From: Paenibacillus sp. MAHUQ-63
GTDB lineage: Bacteria; Bacillota; Bacilli; Paenibacillales; NBRC-103111
DNA length: 64,000 bases
Direction of reading: 5' to 3'
Assembly (NCBI RefSeq): GCF_028765165.1
Contig: NZ_JARADB010000008.1
Coordinates: 150,433 to 214,432, forward strand
The notes below the pieces were generated by a model. It did no database searches and had not been told where the DNA came from. It saw only the letters and a list, made by a program, of their open reading frames with translations. Each line of letters opens with the position of its first letter. Position 1 is the first letter of the stretch. Both the position numbers and the translations under genes were made by a program. This document shows, piece by piece, positions 56,996 to 64,000 of the stretch.

Positions 56996-58463
56996 ACAGT
57001 GGATGACGAGTGTCGGTCTGGACATTGGAACGAGTACGACGAAGCTGGTCATCTCCCGGCTGCGAATCGTCCGCGCCTCCGGTGCGCTCAGCTTGCCGCG
57101 CTTCGACATTGCGGAGCGGGAGCTGCTCTACGCAAGTCCCGTTTACAGCACACCGCTCATAAGCGGTGACGAAGTCGATGCGGAGCGCATCTGGGGCATC
57201 GTGACGGCGGCGTACGAAGAGGCGGGCATTCGGCCGGATGCCGTGAAGTCCGGCGCCGTTATCATTACCGGCGAGACCGCGAACCTCAAGAATGCGGAGC
57301 ATATTCTTCATCAACTGGCCGAGCGGGCGGGCGATTTCGTCGTCGCGACCGCGGGCAGCGACCTGGAAGGGCTGCTCGCCGGGAAAGGCGCAGGCGCCGA
57401 GCGGCGCTCCATGCAGCTGCGCGGCGCTGCCTGCAACATCGACATCGGCGGGGGAACGGCCAACGCGGCGGTTTTCCGGCGCGGCAAGCTCGCAGGCACG
57501 GTGACCTTCCGCGTCGGCGGCAGGCTGGTCCGCATCGATGCCGAGGGCACGGTGCGCGAGGTCTCGCCGTCGCTCCGCCCGTGGCTGGCGGCGAGCGGGA
57601 TCCGGCTTCAGCCCGGCGACAGGCCCGGCCTGCCGCGGCTGAAGGAGCTCGCGCGATCCATGTGCCGGTGCATGATGGATCACTTAAGCGGGCGCAGCCA
57701 GCCGGAGGCGCCGCTGCGCGCCCTGCTGCTCGGCGAGCCGTTATTGTCCGTTCCTTCTATAGAAGAATGGACGGTATCGGGAGGCATCGGCGAGCTGCTG
57801 GCGGCGATGCCGCCGGAGAGCATGGCGGAGGCGGCGCGGCATGGCGATATCGGCTTGCTGCTGGCGCAAGCCTGGAAGGAGCTCGCCGCCGGATATGCGA
57901 TCCGCCATGCGGCGGCTGAGCAGACTGTCCGCGCGACCGTCATCGGCGCGGGGATGCAGAGCACGGAGATCAGCGGCGCCACCGTTCATGCCGATGCAGC
58001 GCTGCTGCCGGTCCGCAATCTGCCCGTGCTCAAGCTGGAGTTGGATGCGCGGCTGCTGGAGCCGGATGGCGGGCTTGCTCTGGCGCTGGAACGGCTATTG
58101 GTAACCGGCGCAAGCTTGTACGCGGGGGAGCGCTCGCTCCCGTTCGCTCTGGCGATGTCGGGGACGGGTCATTTGACGTACGCATCGCTCCAGCGGGCAG
58201 CGGAATTGCTTCACGCCAGCTACAGCCGTCATTTTCCAGAGAGTGATGCCATCGTCGTCATCTGTGAAACGGATATCGCCCAAGCGTTCGGCCAATCCTT
58301 GGCGAGACGGTGCGGGCAGCGACCGAAGGTGATCTGTATCGATCAAGTCCGTGTGGAGCACGGGGATTACATCGATCTCGGCGAACCTTTATCCGGCATT
58401 ATGATCCCCGTCGTCGTCAAAACGCTGGCATTCCAGCGAGGAGGGGAGGGCGGACGCCCTTGA
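56988..58463 (+). CDS. eutA: ethanolamine ammonia-lyase reactivating factor EutA
   Basis: 491 residues from ATG 56988, overlapping the end of eutV. Actin-like ATPase: SVGLDIGTSTTKLVISRL, GAVIITGETANLKNAEHIL, NIDIGGGTANAAVFRRGK, and VIGAGMQSTEISGATVH. It exchanges damaged cobalamin bound to EutBC for fresh adenosylcobalamin. It lies directly before eutB and overlaps it by 4 nt. The central ~57.3-58.1 kb stretch is notably GC-rich. Confidence 0.94.
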   Translation: MAEQWMTSVGLDIGTSTTKLVISRLRIVRASGALSLPRFDIAERELLYASPVYSTPLISGDEVDAERIWGIVTAAYEEAGIRPDAVKSGAVIITGETANLKNAEHILHQLAERAGDFVVATAGSDLEGLLAGKGAGAERRSMQLRGAACNIDIGGGTANAAVFRRGKLAGTVTFRVGGRLVRIDAEGTVREVSPSLRPWLAASGIRLQPGDRPGLPRLKELARSMCRCMMDHLSGRSQPEAPLRALLLGEPLLSVPSIEEWTVSGGIGELLAAMPPESMAEAARHGDIGLLLAQAWKELAAGYAIRHAAAEQTVRATVIGAGMQSTEISGATVHADAALLPVRNLPVLKLELDARLLEPDGGLALALERLLVTGASLYAGERSLPFALAMSGTGHLTYASLQRAAELLHASYSRHFPESDAIVVICETDIAQAFGQSLARRCGQRPKVICIDQVRVEHGDYIDLGEPLSGIMIPVVVKTLAFQRGGEGGRP

Positions 58464-59821
58464 ACTTGAAAACAACGCTGCTCGGCACAACCTTCCAATT
58501 CCGCGATTTGAAGGAAGTGCTGGCCAAAGCGAATGAGGAGAAATCCGGCGACCAGCTTGCCGGCATCGGCGCGCGGGACGCGAAGGAGCGCATCGCCGCC
58601 AAGGAGGTGCTCGCCGGGTTGACGCTCGCAGACATCCGTAACCATCCCTTGCTGCCGCCGGAAACCGATGAAGTGTCGCGGGTGATCGAGATGAGCCTGA
58701 ATGAGCAAATGTACGCCGAGGTGAGGGGCTGGTCAGTGGCCGAGCTGCGCGAATATTTGCTGCGGCAGGAGACGGGGGACGCGGAGATTCGGCGGATTTC
58801 CCGAGGTCTGACGAGCGAGATGGTTGCCGCAGCCGCCAAACTGATGACCAATCTGGATCTGGTGCAGGCCGCCTCGAAGATGGAAGTCACGACACATTGC
58901 AACATTGCTATCGGCCAGAGGGGCGTGCTTGCCGGACGCGCTCAGCCCAACCATCCGACGGACAGTCTTCCCGGCATCCGGGCGGCCTTGTACGAGGCTT
59001 TGAGCTACGGCATCGGCGATGCCGTGATTGGCGTCAATCCGGTCATCGATTCGGCGGACAGCGTGAAGAACATCCTGCAGATGACCAAAGAGGTGATGGC
59101 GAAGTGGCAGATCCCGACGCAGAACTGCGTATTGGCTCATATCAAAACGCAAATGCGCGCCATTCGCCAGGGTGCTCCGGCGGATTTGGTGTTCCAGAGC
59201 TTGGCGGGAACGGAAGATGGCAATAAGGCGTTCGGCATCGATGTCGCTTTGCTGGACGAAGCCGATGAGCTAATCGCGCGGGAAGGCACCGGCACCGGGC
59301 CGAACCTGTGGTATTTCGAGACGGGCCAAGGCTCCGAACTGTCCGCCGAAGCGCATCACGGCATCGACCAGGTCACGCTGGAGTCCCGCTGCTACGGCTT
59401 GGCCCGCAGCTATAAGCCGTTCATCGTGAACACGGTCGTCGGCTTCATCGGACCCGAGTACTTGTATGACAGCAAGCAGGTCATTCGGGCCGGTCTGGAG
59501 GACCACTTCATGGGGAAGCTGCAAGGGCTGCCCATGGGCGTGGATGTGTGCTATACCAACCATATGAAGGCGGACCAGAACGATATGGACAATTTGGCTG
59601 TGCTGCTGTCCGCTGCAGGCGTGAATTATTTGATTGGCGTGGCGATGGCGGATGACTGCATGCTCAATTACCAGTCGACCAGCTATCACGATATCGCCAC
59701 TCTGCGCGAGCTGATGCGGCTGCGGCCGGCGCCGGCGTTCGAACAGTGGCTGGTGAAGATGGGCCTTATGGAGAACGGCCGGCTAACGCCGCTGGCTGGA
59801 GACCCGACCCTTTTTATGTGA
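58460..59821 (+). CDS. eutB: ethanolamine ammonia-lyase large subunit
   Basis: 453 residues from TTG 58460, the same length as E. coli EutB; GGGGAGGG precedes it and the eutA stop overlaps. The frame is open far upstream, but those starts would lie inside eutA. Catalytic barrel hallmarks: TTHCNIAIGQRGVLAGRAQPNHPTDSLPGIRAALYEALSYGIGDAVIGVNPV, GTGTGPNLWYFETGQGSELSA, and GVDVCYTNHMKADQNDMDNLAVLL. With EutC and adenosylcobalamin it splits ethanolamine to acetaldehyde and ammonia. Confidence 0.97.
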   Translation: MNLKTTLLGTTFQFRDLKEVLAKANEEKSGDQLAGIGARDAKERIAAKEVLAGLTLADIRNHPLLPPETDEVSRVIEMSLNEQMYAEVRGWSVAELREYLLRQETGDAEIRRISRGLTSEMVAAAAKLMTNLDLVQAASKMEVTTHCNIAIGQRGVLAGRAQPNHPTDSLPGIRAALYEALSYGIGDAVIGVNPVIDSADSVKNILQMTKEVMAKWQIPTQNCVLAHIKTQMRAIRQGAPADLVFQSLAGTEDGNKAFGIDVALLDEADELIAREGTGTGPNLWYFETGQGSELSAEAHHGIDQVTLESRCYGLARSYKPFIVNTVVGFIGPEYLYDSKQVIRAGLEDHFMGKLQGLPMGVDVCYTNHMKADQNDMDNLAVLLSAAGVNYLIGVAMADDCMLNYQSTSYHDIATLRELMRLRPAPAFEQWLVKMGLMENGRLTPLAGDPTLFM

Positions 59822-59836
59822 AGGAGGCCGCACACA

Positions 59837-60688
59837 ATGAATGATGCTTTCCCCATCGATGCGCTGGTGGATAAGGTCATGGCGGAGCTCGAGAAGAAGC
59901 TGTCCGCGTCCCGCCTTCCGCCGACTTCTGCGGAGGATGTTCCGATCCCTGCCGCCGAAGAGCCTGAGTCCCATATCCCGAGTCCCAAATGGGAGGAGGG
60001 GATGCATGAGCTGCTCGCCAGCACACCTTCGCGCATTGGCGTATGGCGCTCGGGGACGAGGGCGCTCACCCGCGAGGTGCTGAAGTTCCGCCGCGACCAT
60101 GCCGCTGCCGTTGATTCCATCTACGGTCAAGTCAGCCAGGCGCTTCTGGATCAATTCGGCTTGTTCACGGTTGAAACACGTTACGGGAGTACGGAGAACT
60201 ACTTGAAACGCCCGGATATGGGGCGTATCGTCACGGATGAGGGTATGGCCCTCATTCGGCAGAGATGTCTGATGCGTCCGCAAGTGCAAATCATCGTCTC
60301 CGATGGATTGAGCGCGAACGCAGTGGACGCCAATCTGAGCGATGTATATCCGGCGCTGATCGACTCGCTGCACGCTTATGAGTTATCCACAGGTACTCCG
60401 TTTTTTGTTCGTGGCGGCCGCGTGGCGGTCATGGATCATATCGGCGACATGCTGCAGCCCGAGGTGCTGGTGCTGCTGATCGGCGAGCGGCCTGGGCTCG
60501 TTTCCTCCAAATCGCTCAGCGCCTACATTTGTTACAGGCCGCACAGAGGCACGGTAGAGAGCGACCGCTCCGTTATCTCCAACATACACCGCGGGGGGAC
60601 TTCGCCGTTGGAAGCGGGCGCGCATATCGGCACGCTCGTGAAGAAGATGCTGGAGCAGCAAACCAGCGGCGTCCATCTGGACATTTGA
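59837..60688 (+). CDS. eutC: ethanolamine ammonia-lyase small subunit
   Basis: 283 residues; AAGGAGG upstream of ATG 59837. An N-terminal ~60-residue amphipathic region (DALVDKVMAELEKKLSA) resembles an encapsulation helix and is followed by a Pro-rich linker. Then come RIGVWRSGTRALTREVLKFRRDHAAAVDSIYG, QIIVSDGLSANAV, GERPGLVSSKSLSAYICYRP and SVISNIHRGGTSPLEAGAHI. These bind adenosylcobalamin with EutB. Confidence 0.96.
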   Translation: MNDAFPIDALVDKVMAELEKKLSASRLPPTSAEDVPIPAAEEPESHIPSPKWEEGMHELLASTPSRIGVWRSGTRALTREVLKFRRDHAAAVDSIYGQVSQALLDQFGLFTVETRYGSTENYLKRPDMGRIVTDEGMALIRQRCLMRPQVQIIVSDGLSANAVDANLSDVYPALIDSLHAYELSTGTPFFVRGGRVAVMDHIGDMLQPEVLVLLIGERPGLVSSKSLSAYICYRPHRGTVESDRSVISNIHRGGTSPLEAGAHIGTLVKKMLEQQTSGVHLDI

Positions 60689-60744
60689 CATCGTTCCTGG
60701 TCCACGCGTTTGCGATTCCGACTCTGATGAAGGAGGTGGACGAT

Positions 60745-60873
60745 ATGGGGCTGGCGATTGGAATCGTGATTGTCGCGATTACATGCTTATTCGCAGGATG
60801 GATTGTGCGCATCGCGAACCGCAGCATTCGCGAATTCGACGAAAGCAAGCATGAGAGCTTCTTAGGGAAATGA
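60745..60873 (+). CDS. 42-residue single-pass membrane peptide between eutC and the permease
   Basis: ATG 60745 follows AAGGAGGTGG by six bases and the frame runs to TGA 60871-60873. It encodes one hydrophobic helix (LAIGIVIVAITCLFAGWIVRIA) and a charged tail (REFDESKHESFLGK). The permease gene starts 45 bp later on the same strand. Small partners of this form are found with several transporters; here a link to the APC permease is inferred from position only. Confidence 0.7.
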   Translation: MGLAIGIVIVAITCLFAGWIVRIANRSIREFDESKHESFLGK

Positions 60874-60918
60874 CCTTGTGAGCATTCATCGTTAAGTTAC
60901 GGATGAGGAGGAGTAAAG

Positions 60919-62442
60919 ATGAGCGTATCTTCCAATCATCACGACAGGGACAAAAGCGATTTGAACAAGTTCGGCTATGCTCAAGAGCTGCTGCGCAGCA
61001 TGGGCGGGTTCTCCAACTTTGCGATCTCGTTCTCGATCATCTCCATCTTGACCGGGGCCGTTTCCTTATATGGCCACGGGCTTACGTACGGCGGACCGGG
61101 TATGATGGGCTTCGGTTGGCCGATCGTCGCCTTCTTCGTCATGTGCGTCGCGGCTGTGATGGCAGAGCTGGCTTCGGCGATTCCGACGGCAGGCGCCTTG
61201 TACCACTGGGCCGCGATCCTGCGGAACAAACGCTGGGGCTGGTACACCGCCTGGATCAACCTCATCGGCCAGATTGGCATTGTCGCCGGGATCGATTACT
61301 CCGTCGCGCTGTTCGCCGATCCGTTGATCGCGAGCGTATTCGGCTATACGTCGAGCGATACGACCGTGCTGATCTGCTTCACCATCATCTTGCTGACGCA
61401 TGGCATTCTGAACCACATCGGCATTCGGATCGTTGCCAAGCTGAACGATTTCTCCGCCTGGTATCATATCGCGGTGGTGGCGGTGCTCGTCCTGTCTCTT
61501 GCCTTCTTCACCAAAGGCAGCCTGAACCCGGTCGCTTATTTGTTCCAAGTAGGCGAAACGTTTTCGGATAAACCGTATATGCTGGCCTTCCTGATCGGGC
61601 TATTGCAAGCCCAGTGGACATTCACCGGTTACGACGCTTCGGCGCATACAATTGAAGAGACGATCGATCCGCGTGTCCGCGCGCCTTGGGGCATTTTCAC
61701 ATCCGTCGCCTATTCGTTCGTCATCGGATTCATCATGCTGGCTTTCGTTACGCTGTCCATCAAGGATGCCGGTGCTGCCGCCAATTCGAGCAACGCATTC
61801 ATCTACGTCATCTCCGAAGCGCTTGGGGGCACGTTCGGTTCCGTCATCTTGTGGCTGGTCACCGCGGCGATGTGGTTCTGCGGACTCGCATCCATCACCT
61901 CTTTCTCCCGCATGATGTATGCTTTCTCCCGGGATCGTGGGATGCCGTTCAGCGCGAAATGGGCGCAGATCTCCAAGAAATATCGAACGCCGGCCCATGC
62001 GATCTGGCTCGCCATCATCCTCTCCTTCCTCCTCGCGTTCATCGATTACATCATCAAAACGGTCAATCCGGATGCATCCTACACGACGATTGCGTTCCTG
62101 ACGGCGGTTAGCGTTGTCGGTCTCTATGTCGCATACGGCATTCCTATCTATCTTAAGCTGCGGGCCAAAGCCGAAGGAAGATTTCAAGAGAAGCATTTAG
62201 GGCCTTGGAATCTCGGAAAATACAGCACTTTGATCTCCGTTATCGCGCTGCTCTGGATTATTTTCATCTGTGTAATCATGGTCATTCCTCCGAATCAAAT
62301 GGCTGGGTATGCCGTCGCGGGAATGCTCGTTCTCCTGATCGTGATGGATTTGGCTTATTACCGAAAGCACTTCCCAGGGCCGCAGGCCGCGCTTAATACG
62401 TCTATGGAGGAGATTTTGCGGCGGGAAAAAGAACTGGAATAG
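60919..62442 (+). CDS. APC-superfamily permease, probable ethanolamine (amino acid/choline-type) transporter
   Basis: 507 residues; GAGGAGGAG upstream of ATG 60919. Twelve membrane helices. The APC consensus is present: FGYAQELLRSMGGFSNFAISFSIISILTG in helix 1, PTAGALYHWAA, WTFTGYDASAHTIEETIDPRVRAPWGI with the substrate-gate region, and ITSFSRMMYAFSRDRGMPFSAKWAQ. It fits the amino acid-choline transporter branch rather than EutH, which this operon lacks. As the last gene of the operon it most likely imports ethanolamine. Confidence 0.88.
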   Translation: MSVSSNHHDRDKSDLNKFGYAQELLRSMGGFSNFAISFSIISILTGAVSLYGHGLTYGGPGMMGFGWPIVAFFVMCVAAVMAELASAIPTAGALYHWAAILRNKRWGWYTAWINLIGQIGIVAGIDYSVALFADPLIASVFGYTSSDTTVLICFTIILLTHGILNHIGIRIVAKLNDFSAWYHIAVVAVLVLSLAFFTKGSLNPVAYLFQVGETFSDKPYMLAFLIGLLQAQWTFTGYDASAHTIEETIDPRVRAPWGIFTSVAYSFVIGFIMLAFVTLSIKDAGAAANSSNAFIYVISEALGGTFGSVILWLVTAAMWFCGLASITSFSRMMYAFSRDRGMPFSAKWAQISKKYRTPAHAIWLAIILSFLLAFIDYIIKTVNPDASYTTIAFLTAVSVVGLYVAYGIPIYLKLRAKAEGRFQEKHLGPWNLGKYSTLISVIALLWIIFICVIMVIPPNQMAGYAVAGMLVLLIVMDLAYYRKHFPGPQAALNTSMEEILRREKELE

Positions 62443-62481
62443 ACTTAACTCTCGCAGGGTTTAGTATTCGATAGATTTGGG

Positions 62482-62528
62482 CATCCTTTTACTAGAGTTG
62501 GAGATTCTAGTGACGGGGTGCTTTTTAT
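62482..62528 (+). terminator. composite terminator after the eut operon
   Basis: GCATCC pairs with GGGTGC around an inner stem ACTAGA/TCTAGT; TTTTTAT follows. Its end touches the next gene's start region. Confidence 0.55.
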
Positions 62529-63287
62529 ATGCAGAGGAACTGGGTTAAAGCCATTATCGCCTTATCGATTCTTGGGATTATCTTTGGTTGGGTTCGTCAC
62601 GCGGATGCCCGCGGCGAGCAAGAAGCCCTTCAGCTTCTAAACACCGTTAGACCCTATATGGCAGCTGAGCAGCAAGTCACATTGAAATACACAGGGTACT
62701 ATGGCGCATGTTCCGGTAAGGTCTCGTCGTTGCTGCCAACAGGCTTGAAACTTTCTCGAGCCTTTGATATAGCGCAGGTTAACGTTTTGGGTGAGTCTAA
62801 CGGGCATCCGGTTTATAAAGTACAAGCCGGGGTTACCGGTGGAGCTGTGGTATCGTTAACCGTGGCAAGTCCGGAAGGTCAGCACGGCTGCTACGTCGTC
62901 TTGCGGCTCGATGCATCTGAGGAAGCCGAACAAGCGGAGTGGCTGAAGTGGCAGGAGGAAGCCGGGGATGCGTTGAAGAGGCTCGGCATTCAAGGCCAGT
63001 GGAATGTGATGGTGCAGGGGTATGTGAATGAACAAGAACAGGAACAGGCTAGGCACAATGGTGCGGAAGAACTGGTCTCGCAACTCGCTCGTGATTTCAA
63101 GGGCAGCATCGTTGAAGGTTACAGTGATTCCTCCACGATCAGCAGGTCAGTGGCAACGGATGAGTTCCAGACCTCCGTCCAAAGCGGGAACCACAAGGTC
63201 AACCTACAGCTTGCCCTGCATCAGGAATCGACGACAGGTCAATGGCGGTTGACTGCAGGTACACCCGTTATAACGATGGAGTATTAA
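62529..63287 (+). CDS. YwmB-family protein (DUF1779, TATA-box-binding-like fold)
   Basis: 252 residues. A signal or anchor helix (VKAIIALSILGIIFGWV) is followed by an extracytoplasmic domain: YTGYYGACSGKVSSLLPTGLKLSRAFDI, GQWNVMVQGYV and the EGYSDSSTISRSVATDEFQTSVQSGNHKVNLQLALHQES segment, characteristic of B. subtilis YwmB. In B. subtilis ywmB adjoins murAA and spoIID; here those genes are not present. Function is unknown, envelope or sporulation-associated by context elsewhere. Confidence 0.85.
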   Translation: MQRNWVKAIIALSILGIIFGWVRHADARGEQEALQLLNTVRPYMAAEQQVTLKYTGYYGACSGKVSSLLPTGLKLSRAFDIAQVNVLGESNGHPVYKVQAGVTGGAVVSLTVASPEGQHGCYVVLRLDASEEAEQAEWLKWQEEAGDALKRLGIQGQWNVMVQGYVNEQEQEQARHNGAEELVSQLARDFKGSIVEGYSDSSTISRSVATDEFQTSVQSGNHKVNLQLALHQESTTGQWRLTAGTPVITMEY

Positions 63288-63339
63288 ACGGGGCTGGGAC
63301 TTGAGAATACAATACATAGAAAGCTGAGGAGTGAGGATC

Positions 63340-63549
63340 ATGTCAACCATAATGAAACCGGTGATTCCAGGAATTATTGCAGAGTCGATCGAAAGCTTGC
63401 GGCGCGATGGGTGGGCGGATGACGATTTCTTTAACTTTCCCAACTATGATGAGGAACGATCGGAAGCGCGGATCTTGTTCCACTTCTTCCGAAACAATCG
63501 CGTTACGTTCGCTGCTGCGATCGTTAACAGCTATACAATTCAAGATTAG
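63340..63549 (+). CDS. small acidic hypothetical protein
   Basis: 69 residues from ATG 63340 with GAGGAGTGAGG upstream. STIMKPVIPGIIAESIESLRRDGWADDDFFNFPNYDEERSEARILFHFFRNNR is soluble and acidic in the middle. It has its own terminator. Function not recognised; it lies between ywmB and the rRNA operon. Confidence 0.6.
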   Translation: MSTIMKPVIPGIIAESIESLRRDGWADDDFFNFPNYDEERSEARILFHFFRNNRVTFAAAIVNSYTIQD

Positions 63550-63560
63550 ATGTGCCATTG

Positions 63561-63587
63561 CGCCTGCGTTATTAGCAGGTGTTTTTT
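63561..63587 (+). terminator. terminator before the rRNA operon
   Basis: CGCCTGC (63561-63567), loop GTTATTA, GCAGGTG (63575-63581) and six T. Confidence 0.9.
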
Positions 63588-63613
63588 GTTGCATAAATGG
63601 GAAAATAAAACAT

Positions 63614-63643
63614 TTGCATTTGGGATATCGGACATGTTATATT
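63614..63643 (+). promoter_or_regulatory. rrn promoter P1
   Basis: TTGCAT (63614-63619) and TATATT (63638-63643) with an 18-bp spacer, about 270 bp before 16S. Confidence 0.65.
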
Positions 63644-63714
63644 GTCATTCCGGCCGCAAGACATGCAGGACATGTCGGTTGGAAGCAGCTCGAAAAAAGA
63701 TTTTAAAAAAAGAG

Positions 63715-63743
63715 TTGCAAAGTAAAAAACGATATGGTATATT
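63715..63743 (+). promoter_or_regulatory. rrn promoter P2
   Basis: TTGCAA (63715-63720), 17-bp spacer, TATATT (63738-63743), with an A/T-rich block upstream (ATTTTAAAAAAAG) like an UP element. The leader after it has TGATCTTTGAAAACTGAAC (boxA region) and a direct repeat GAGCGAGCAATCGTTCAA (about 63822 and 63897) flanking a small AGATTA-TAATCT hairpin. This is probably part of the RNase III processing and antitermination leader. Confidence 0.75.
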
Positions 63744-63915
63744 ACATTTCGCTGCTTCGGAAACGCGGTAGTGAGCGAAAGACATTGATCTTTGAAAACT
63801 GAACAACGAGTGAGTAAACTTGAGCGAGCAATCGTTCAAACATGAGATTAATAATCTCGCTAGCAAGTCAATAGAGCTATTCAGCTTTCAATAAATGAGC
63901 GAGCAATCGTTCAAC

Positions 63916-64000
63916 TATTATGGAGAGTTTGATCCTGGCTCAGGACGAACGCTGGCGGCGTGCCTAATACATGCAAGTCGAGCGGAGCACTTCGGTGCTT
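63916..64000 (+). rRNA. rrs: 16S ribosomal RNA, 5' end (truncated by window)
   Basis: The universal 5' region is present: GGAGAGTTTGATCCTGGCTC, ACGAACGCTGGCGGCGTGCC, and ACATGCAAGTCGAGCGGAGC, then the start of V1. The mature end is placed at 63916 by comparison with the usual Bacillota 5' sequence. The rest lies beyond the right edge. Confidence 0.97.

Noticed and set aside
1..64000. CRISPR arrays, insertion sequences, integrases or prophage
   Set aside because: No regularly spaced repeats, transposase or integrase motifs were found; the only repeats are the 185-bp elements, the shared promoters and the local duplication.

Overview
The window reads as chromosome from a Gram-positive, Paenibacillus-type member of the Bacillota. 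The signs are strong AGGAGG-type ribosome binding sites with TTG and GTG starts, an S-layer protein with three SLH repeats, two secreted proteins with the copper-amine-oxidase N-terminal (Cu_amine_oxidN1) domain common in Paenibacillus, a Firmicute-style eut operon with an ANTAR antiterminator regulator, a YwmB homologue, and the first ~85 bases of a 16S rRNA gene at the right edge. Genus is an inference; nothing here fixes the species.

Layout. 0-3 kb: decayed accessory or defence-type DNA (a DUF3427 helicase broken by an in-frame stop, a NUDIX hydrolase, an XRE regulator with a palindromic operator, a Fic remnant). 3.4-16.7 kb: one long rightward operon that looks like a complete exopolysaccharide machine: membrane-anchored clan-A glycosidase, membrane HEAT-repeat protein, processive GT2 synthase, a pseudo-receiver protein, UDP-GlcNAc-type 6-dehydrogenase, GlmS, a pyrophosphorylase-only GlmU, GlmM, then a secreted GH18-like protein and a secreted fibre-like protein. 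Glucosamine precursor supply, oxidation, polymerisation and trimming are thus together. 17.0-19.3 kb: an OmpR-type two-component pair. 19.8-22.7 kb: cysDN, with a degenerate and partly duplicated APS-kinase tail. 23-28 kb: a ~1700-residue S-layer-anchored beta-propeller protein.

28.1-34.1 kb is the most interesting locus. Two overlapping WYL-domain proteins run leftward. Divergent from them, after ~650 bp carrying tRNA-like arms and long RNA stems, come a slipin/SPFH protein, an RlaP-type nucleotidyltransferase and the RNA ligase RtcB. This has the form of an RNA-repair operon with its own sensor and a tRNA-like RNA.

34.2-41.6 kb is AT-rich accessory DNA with Uma2 and CPBP proteins, small membrane proteins, a gene and its decayed copy, a DUF805 protein and an orphan Cu_amine_oxidN1-PhnD fusion. 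The CPBP and DUF805 genes share an almost identical promoter with four 11-bp direct repeats. 41.7-48.6 kb: two aldo-keto reductases, an SDR epimerase, an (alpha/alpha)6 glycosidase and a TerC protein, with two copies of a 185-bp dispersed repeat built on the box CTAACGGACA. 49-62.4 kb: an ethanolamine-utilisation microcompartment operon (eutL, a BMC protein with a C-terminal domain, eutE, eutM, pduL, a eut protein of unknown function, eutN, eutS, eutP, eutW, eutV, eutA, eutB, eutC, a 42-residue membrane peptide, an APC permease) behind a dual-hairpin leader and terminator. 62.5-64 kb: ywmB, a small gene, tandem rrn promoters and the 16S start.
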